A stretch of 64,000 nucleotides of DNA. It comes from Gibbula magus. Lineage: Eukaryota > Mollusca > Gastropoda > Trochida > Trochidae. Position 1 is the stretch's first letter; the number at the start of each line of letters is the position of its first letter. The stretch spans positions 40,610,914-40,674,913 of the forward strand of contig OW388304.1 in the NCBI GenBank assembly GCA_936450465.1, written 5' to 3'. The notes beneath the pieces are model-generated. The model ran no database searches. It was not told the DNA's origin and saw only the letters and a list, made by a program, of their open reading frames with translations. Of the stretch, positions 59,728 through 64,000 are shown piece by piece. The translations under genes were made by a program, and so were the position numbers.

Positions 59728-62700
59728 TGACCCCTGTGACCCACATTTGGAGTCACAGGGTCACTAATCCAACAATTAAGAATCACCTTCGACCAAAGAA
59801 TCTCTACACAACATTTCACCTTTCTAGAGCTTTACATATAAACTGGAGAAGAAGATGAAAATAGGTTTTTGGGTCATGACCCAAGACCTAGATTGGGGTC
59901 ACAGGGTCACAAAATCTACAATTTAGAATCCCCATTGGCCAAAGAGTCTGCACACAACTTTTCAGCTCTCTAGACCTTTAGGAACTGGAGAAGAAGATGA
60001 AAATAGGTTTTTAAGGATGTGACCCCTGTGACCCCATTTGGGGTCATGGGGTAAAAAAACATCTACAATTTAGAATCCCCATTAGCCAAGGAGTCTGCAC
60101 ACCACTTTTCAGCTCTCTAGACCTTTTGGAACTGGAGAAGAAGATGAAAATAGGTTTTTAAGGATGTGACCCCTGTGACCCCATTTGGGGTCACGGGGTC
60201 ATGAAATCTACAATTTAGAATCCCCATTGACCAAGGAGTCTGCACACAACATTTCAGCTCTCTAGACCTTTTGGAACTGGAGAAGAAGATGAAAATAGGT
60301 TTTTAAGGATGTGACCCCTGTGACCCCATTTGGGGTCATGGGGTCACGAAATCTACAATTTAGAATCCCCATTAGCCAAGGAGTCTGCACACAACTTTTC
60401 AGCTCTCTAAACCTTTTGGAACTGGAGAAGAAGATGAAAAAAAGTTTTTAAGGATGTGACCCCTCTGACCCCATTTGGGGTCATGGGGTCACAAACTCTA
60501 CAATTTAGAATCAACATTGGCCAAGGAGTCTGCACACAACATATCAGCTCTCTAGACCTTTTGGAACTGGAGAAGAAGATGAAAATAGGGTTTTTAAGGA
60601 TGTGACCCCTATGACCCCATTTGGGGTCATGGGGTCACGAAATCTACAATTTAGAATCCCCATTAGCCAAGGAGTCTGCACACCACTTTTCAGCTCTCTA
60701 GACCTTTTGGAACTTGAGAAGAAGATGAAAATAGGTGTTTAAGGATGTGACCCCTGTGACCCCATTTGGGGTCAAGGGATCACGAAATCTACAATTTAGA
60801 ATCCACATTGGCCAAGGAGTCTGCACACAACAGTTCAGCTCTCTAGACCTTTTGGAACTTGAGAAGAAGATGAAAATAGGTTTTTAAGGATGTGACCCCT
60901 CTGACCCCATTTGGGGTCATGGGGTCACGAAATCTACAATTTAGAATCCCCATTAGCCAAGGAGTCTGCACACAACTTTTCAGCTCTCTAGACCTTTTGG
61001 AACTGGAGAAGAAGATGAAAATAGGTTTTAAAGGATGTGACCCCTGTGACCCCATTTGGGGTCATGGGGTCATGGGGTCACGAAATCTACAATTTAGAAT
61101 CCCCATTAGCCAAGGGGTCTGCACACAACTTTTCAGCTCTCTAGACCTTTTGGAACTAGAGAAGAAGATGAAAATAGGTTTTTAAGGATGTGACCCCTGT
61201 GACCCCATTTGGGGTCATGGGGTCACGAAATCTACAATTTAGAATCCCCATTAGCCAAGGAGTCTGCACACAACTTTTCAGCTCTCTAGACCTTTTGGAA
61301 CTAGAGAAGAAGATGAAAATAGGTTTTTAAGGATGTGACCCCTGTGACCCCATTTGGGGTCACGGGGTCATGAAATCTACAATTTAGAATCCCCATTGAC
61401 CAAGGAGTCTGCACACAACATTTCAGCTCTCTAGACCTTTTGGAACTGGAGAAGAAGATGAAAATAGGTTTTTAAGGATGTGACCCCTGTGACCCCATTT
61501 GGGGTCACGGGGTCATGAAATCTACAATTTAGAATCCCCATTGACCAAGGAGTCTGCACACAACATTTCAGCTCTCTAGACCTTTTGGAACTGGAGAAGA
61601 AGATGAAAATAGGTTTTTAAGGATGTGACCCCTGTGACCCCATTTGGGGTCATGGGGTCACGAAATCTACAATTTAGAATCCCCATTAGCCAAGGAGTCT
61701 GCACACAACTTTTCAGCTCTCTAAACCTTTTGGAACTGGAGAAGAAGATGAAAAAAAGTTTTTAAGGATGTGACCCCTCTGACCCCATTTGGGGTCATGG
61801 GGTCACAAACTCTACAATTTAGAATCAACATTGGCCAAGGAGTCTGCACACAACAGTTCAGCTCTCTAGACCTTTTGGAACTTGAGAAGAAGATGAAAAT
61901 AGGTTTTTAAGGATGTGACCCCTCTGACCCCATTTGGGGTCATGGGGTCACGAAATCTACAATTTAGAATCCCCATTAGCCAAGGAGTCTGCACACCACT
62001 TTTCAGCTCTCTAGACCTTTTGGAACTTGAGAAGAAGATGAAAATAGGTGTTTAAGGATGTGACCCCTGTGACCCCATTTGGGGTCAAGGGATCACGAAA
62101 TCTACAATTTAGAATCCACATTGGCCAAGGAGTCTGCACACAACAGTTCAGCTCTCTAGACCTTTTGGAACTTGAGAAGAAGATGAAAATAGGTTTTTAA
62201 GGATGTGACCCCTCTGACCCCATTTGGGGTCATGGGGTCACGAAATCTACAATTTAGAATCCCCATTAGCCAAGGAGTCTGCACACAACTTTTCAGCTCT
62301 CTAGACCTTTTGGAACTGGAGAAGAAGATGAAAATAGGTTTTAAAGGATGTGACCCCTGTGACCCCATTTGGGGTCATGGGGTCATGGGGTCACGAAATC
62401 TACAATTTAGAATCCCCATTAGCCAAGGGGTCTGCACACAACTTTTCAGCTCTCTAGACCTTTTGGAACTAGAGAAGAAGATGAAAATAGGTTTTTAAGG
62501 ATGTGACCCCTGTGACCCCATTTGGGGTCATGGGGTCACGAAATCTACAATTTAGAATCCCCATTAGCCAAGGAGTCTGCACACAACTTTTCAGCTCTCT
62601 AGACCTTTTGGAACTAGAGAAGAAGATGAAAATAGGTTTTTAAGGATGTGACCCCTGTGACCCCATTTGGGGTCATGGGGTCACGAAATCTACAATTTAG

Positions 62701-62750
62701 AATCCCCATTAGCCAAGGAGTCTGCACATATAATGTCAGCTCTGTGGAGG
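59728..62750 (+). repeat. ~146-bp tandem array, about 21 units
   Basis: Units carry the phrases TGACCCCATTTGGGGTCA, CTACAATTTAGAATCCCC and GGAACTGGAGAAGAAGATGA. Anchor positions of TTGGGGTCA recur every ~146 bp from about 59735 to 62670. A nine-unit higher-order repeat of ~1,313 bp is evident: sequence from 60892 recurs at 62205. The array sits between the LINE stop codon and its 3' terminus. Short ORFs across it only reflect the repeat. Confidence 0.93.
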
Positions 62751-62784
62751 TATTGGTTCTGGAGAAGAAGTCGAAAAAGCGAAA

Positions 62785-62880
62785 AGTTTACGGACGGATG
62801 GACGGACGGACGGATGGACGGACGCCGGACGCCATGCCATGCCATAAGCCCATCGGGCCTTTCAGGCCTGATGAGCTAAA
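62785..62880 (+). repeat. GACGGACG simple repeat and conserved terminal module
   Basis: A (GACGGATG/GACGGACG)n stretch is followed by a conserved module containing GCCATAAGCCCATCGGGCCT and CAGGCCTGATGAGCTAAA. The same module closes arrays at ~23955-24050, ~43270-43345 and ~44425-44510, so it marks the 3' side of this repeat family. Confidence 0.85.
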
Positions 62881-63215
62881 AATGGATGATGTATCATGGT
62901 CTTGTAGACCAGTAACAATTTGTAGTTTATTCTTTATCTGTTGAATATCCTTCCAACAACTTATTTGTATATGCTATTATTATTCATGAGTTTAATTATG
63001 AAACCTCTTAGTATGCTTTTGTCATTTGTCCATCCTTTCTGTGCACAATGTGTGAAAGTGTGAGTGAGTGAACTGTCCTTGTCTTGTGTAGAAAAACAAA
63101 AAACTCAGAAATGTCTTTATTTCAAACGGTAAATGGGTTCATGCTACCCTGGGCATGTTCTCCTTTTTGTAACAGGCACTTCTGAAATAAAAATTTAATT
63201 AAAAAAAAAAAAAGA

Positions 63216-63600
63216 AAAAAAGAATTATCTTATCGTATCTTATCTTAGCTAACAAGATAAGCTAAGTTCTTTATTGTCCTTTCTGTAAGTCAACCGAAAG
63301 ACGATTTTGAAGCGCAACGTATTTATCCTGACACAAATGGAGACCAGCCCGGTGTGGGTTTGGCTCAGTCTCATTAAAATCATGTTGTATTACGTAGAAC
63401 TAAGTAACACAATACACGTGTATTGTGGCTGTATATCCAGTCTATTAATATGTTTTACTATACTTCGAACTCCTTGAACTTCCTTGAATAAGTGAAGTAT
63501 ATCAATGTGTGCATGTGGGCAACAAGACACCAAAGAAAACGTGGGTGCAATTTGAACATTATCACATACATACATTTATCATCCAAAACTGTCCTCCACA
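63216..63600. other. Flank beyond the LINE, no gene seen
   Basis: Short TATCTTATCTTAGC / GCTAAG inverted words, and a CAGTCTCATTAAAATCATG repeat end at 63367. No coding evidence. Confidence 0.5.
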
Positions 63601-63782
63601 CACAGGAACTCGATATCGTAATCAAAACGTGGGTAAAACGTAGGTAAGAAAATACCTAACCCCTTTTTTACCTACGTTTTACCAACGTTTTGATTACGAT
63701 ATCGAGTTCCTGTGATATAGGGGGTAGGTATTTGTTTACCTACGTGTTACCTACGTTTTGTTTACGATATCGAGTTCCTGTG
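63601..63782. repeat. Triple repeat forming alternative hairpins
   Basis: CACAGGAACTCGATATCGTA at 63601 is inverted at ~63695-63714 and again at ~63763-63782, together with (T)TACCTACGTTTTACC-type arms. The first and second copies pair over ~45 bases; the third can compete with the second. Confidence 0.9.
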
Positions 63783-64000
63783 GTTCCACAGGAGATATCG
63801 CTTGTGTGAGATCAATCGATATCTCCTATTATATATACACTTTTTTCATTGAAACGTAATAATAATGATTTTGGATGATAAACAGAATCCCACCCTCGTG
63901 TCTTCTGATATCAAATATATCAACACTCATTGATAAAAGTAAAAATACCCTTGACAAGCCTCGGATATTTGTAACTTTTATCAACTCGTGTTGACATATT

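Larger units (their letters stand above)
57655..63215 (+). mobile_element. 5'-truncated L1/Tx1-type LINE with tandem array in its 3' region
   Basis: The element starts inside the reverse transcriptase at motif A, runs through the RT and C-terminal region, then a long 3' region containing ~21 tandem units, a GACGGACG simple repeat, and a terminal AATAAA plus A-rich tract (~63186-63215). AAAGAATT occurs at both edges and may be the target-site duplication. It landed directly behind another LINE 3' end (56885-57650). Confidence 0.85.

Noticed and set aside
60892..62498. Repeated 97-aa ORFs (60892-61185, 62205-62498) and antisense 70-aa ORFs
   Set aside because: Products of the ~146-bp array and its 1,313-bp duplication; no independent coding evidence.

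Overview
The window looks like an intergenic and genic stretch of a metazoan nuclear genome, most likely a marine bivalve mollusc. It is AT-rich and intron-rich, and dense in tRNA-derived SINEs, TTAA- and TA-flanked MITEs, mariner/Tc1 elements, non-LTR retrotransposons, and transposon-borne tandem arrays of ~146-170 bp that end in GACGGACG-type simple repeats. That combination is typical of bivalve assemblies. The species cannot be named from sequence alone.

The clearest host gene is an HAD-family phosphatase of the PGP/PDXP type (glycerol-3-phosphate / phosphoglycolate phosphatase) on the minus strand. A complete eight-exon copy (copy B, 48,960-56,735) encodes 304 residues with all four HAD motifs and GT-AG introns. 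A second copy (A, 27,117-35,503) carries exons 3-8 and runs into a 200-N assembly gap. The copies sit in a large direct duplication: block A is about 19.07-35.51 kb and block B about 38.51-55.62 kb. The blocks differ by scattered substitutions and by clean insertions, several with an intact empty site in the other block: a mariner and a MITE only in A; a LINE, a TTAA MITE and two tandem-array elements only in B. The duplication may be real, or it may be two haplotypes laid end to end around the gap.

The most unusual structure is in intron 6 of this gene. A 20-bp minisatellite starts exactly at the exon 6/intron 6 junction, and each monomer contains the last exon bases plus the 5' splice donor (CAG|GTGAGA on the minus strand). 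Copy B therefore has about 57 consecutive donor-like units in 1.15 kb, and copy A has a similar array broken by two insertions. The far edge of both arrays keeps units more exon-like than the core, so the array appears to have grown from the gene's own splice site.

Layout: 0-4.3 kb, sequence without recognised genes plus one SINE. 4.33-4.68 kb, probable first exon of an integrase/HTH-type gene whose next exon is at 19.1 kb (copied at 38.5 kb), with a GC-AG intron. 4.9-11.8 kb, MITEs, a LINE tail, a hAT-like foldback nested in a TTAA MITE, and a tandem array. 12.0-14.9 kb, a GC-rich, frame-broken coding island between ~350-bp direct repeats, possibly virus-derived. 15.0-17.1 kb, two elements with GGGCATACTG termini. 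18.2-18.8 kb, a broken Cys-rich gene fragment. 19.1-35.5 kb, block A. 35.5-38.5 kb, gap, GGC/GGA repeats and an AT-rich spacer. 38.5-55.6 kb, block B. 55.6-56.7 kb, exons 2 and 1 of PGP. 56.9-63.2 kb, two stacked non-LTR retrotransposons, the second an L1/Tx1-type element with a 21-unit tandem array in its 3' region. 63.6-63.8 kb, a triple inverted-repeat cluster.
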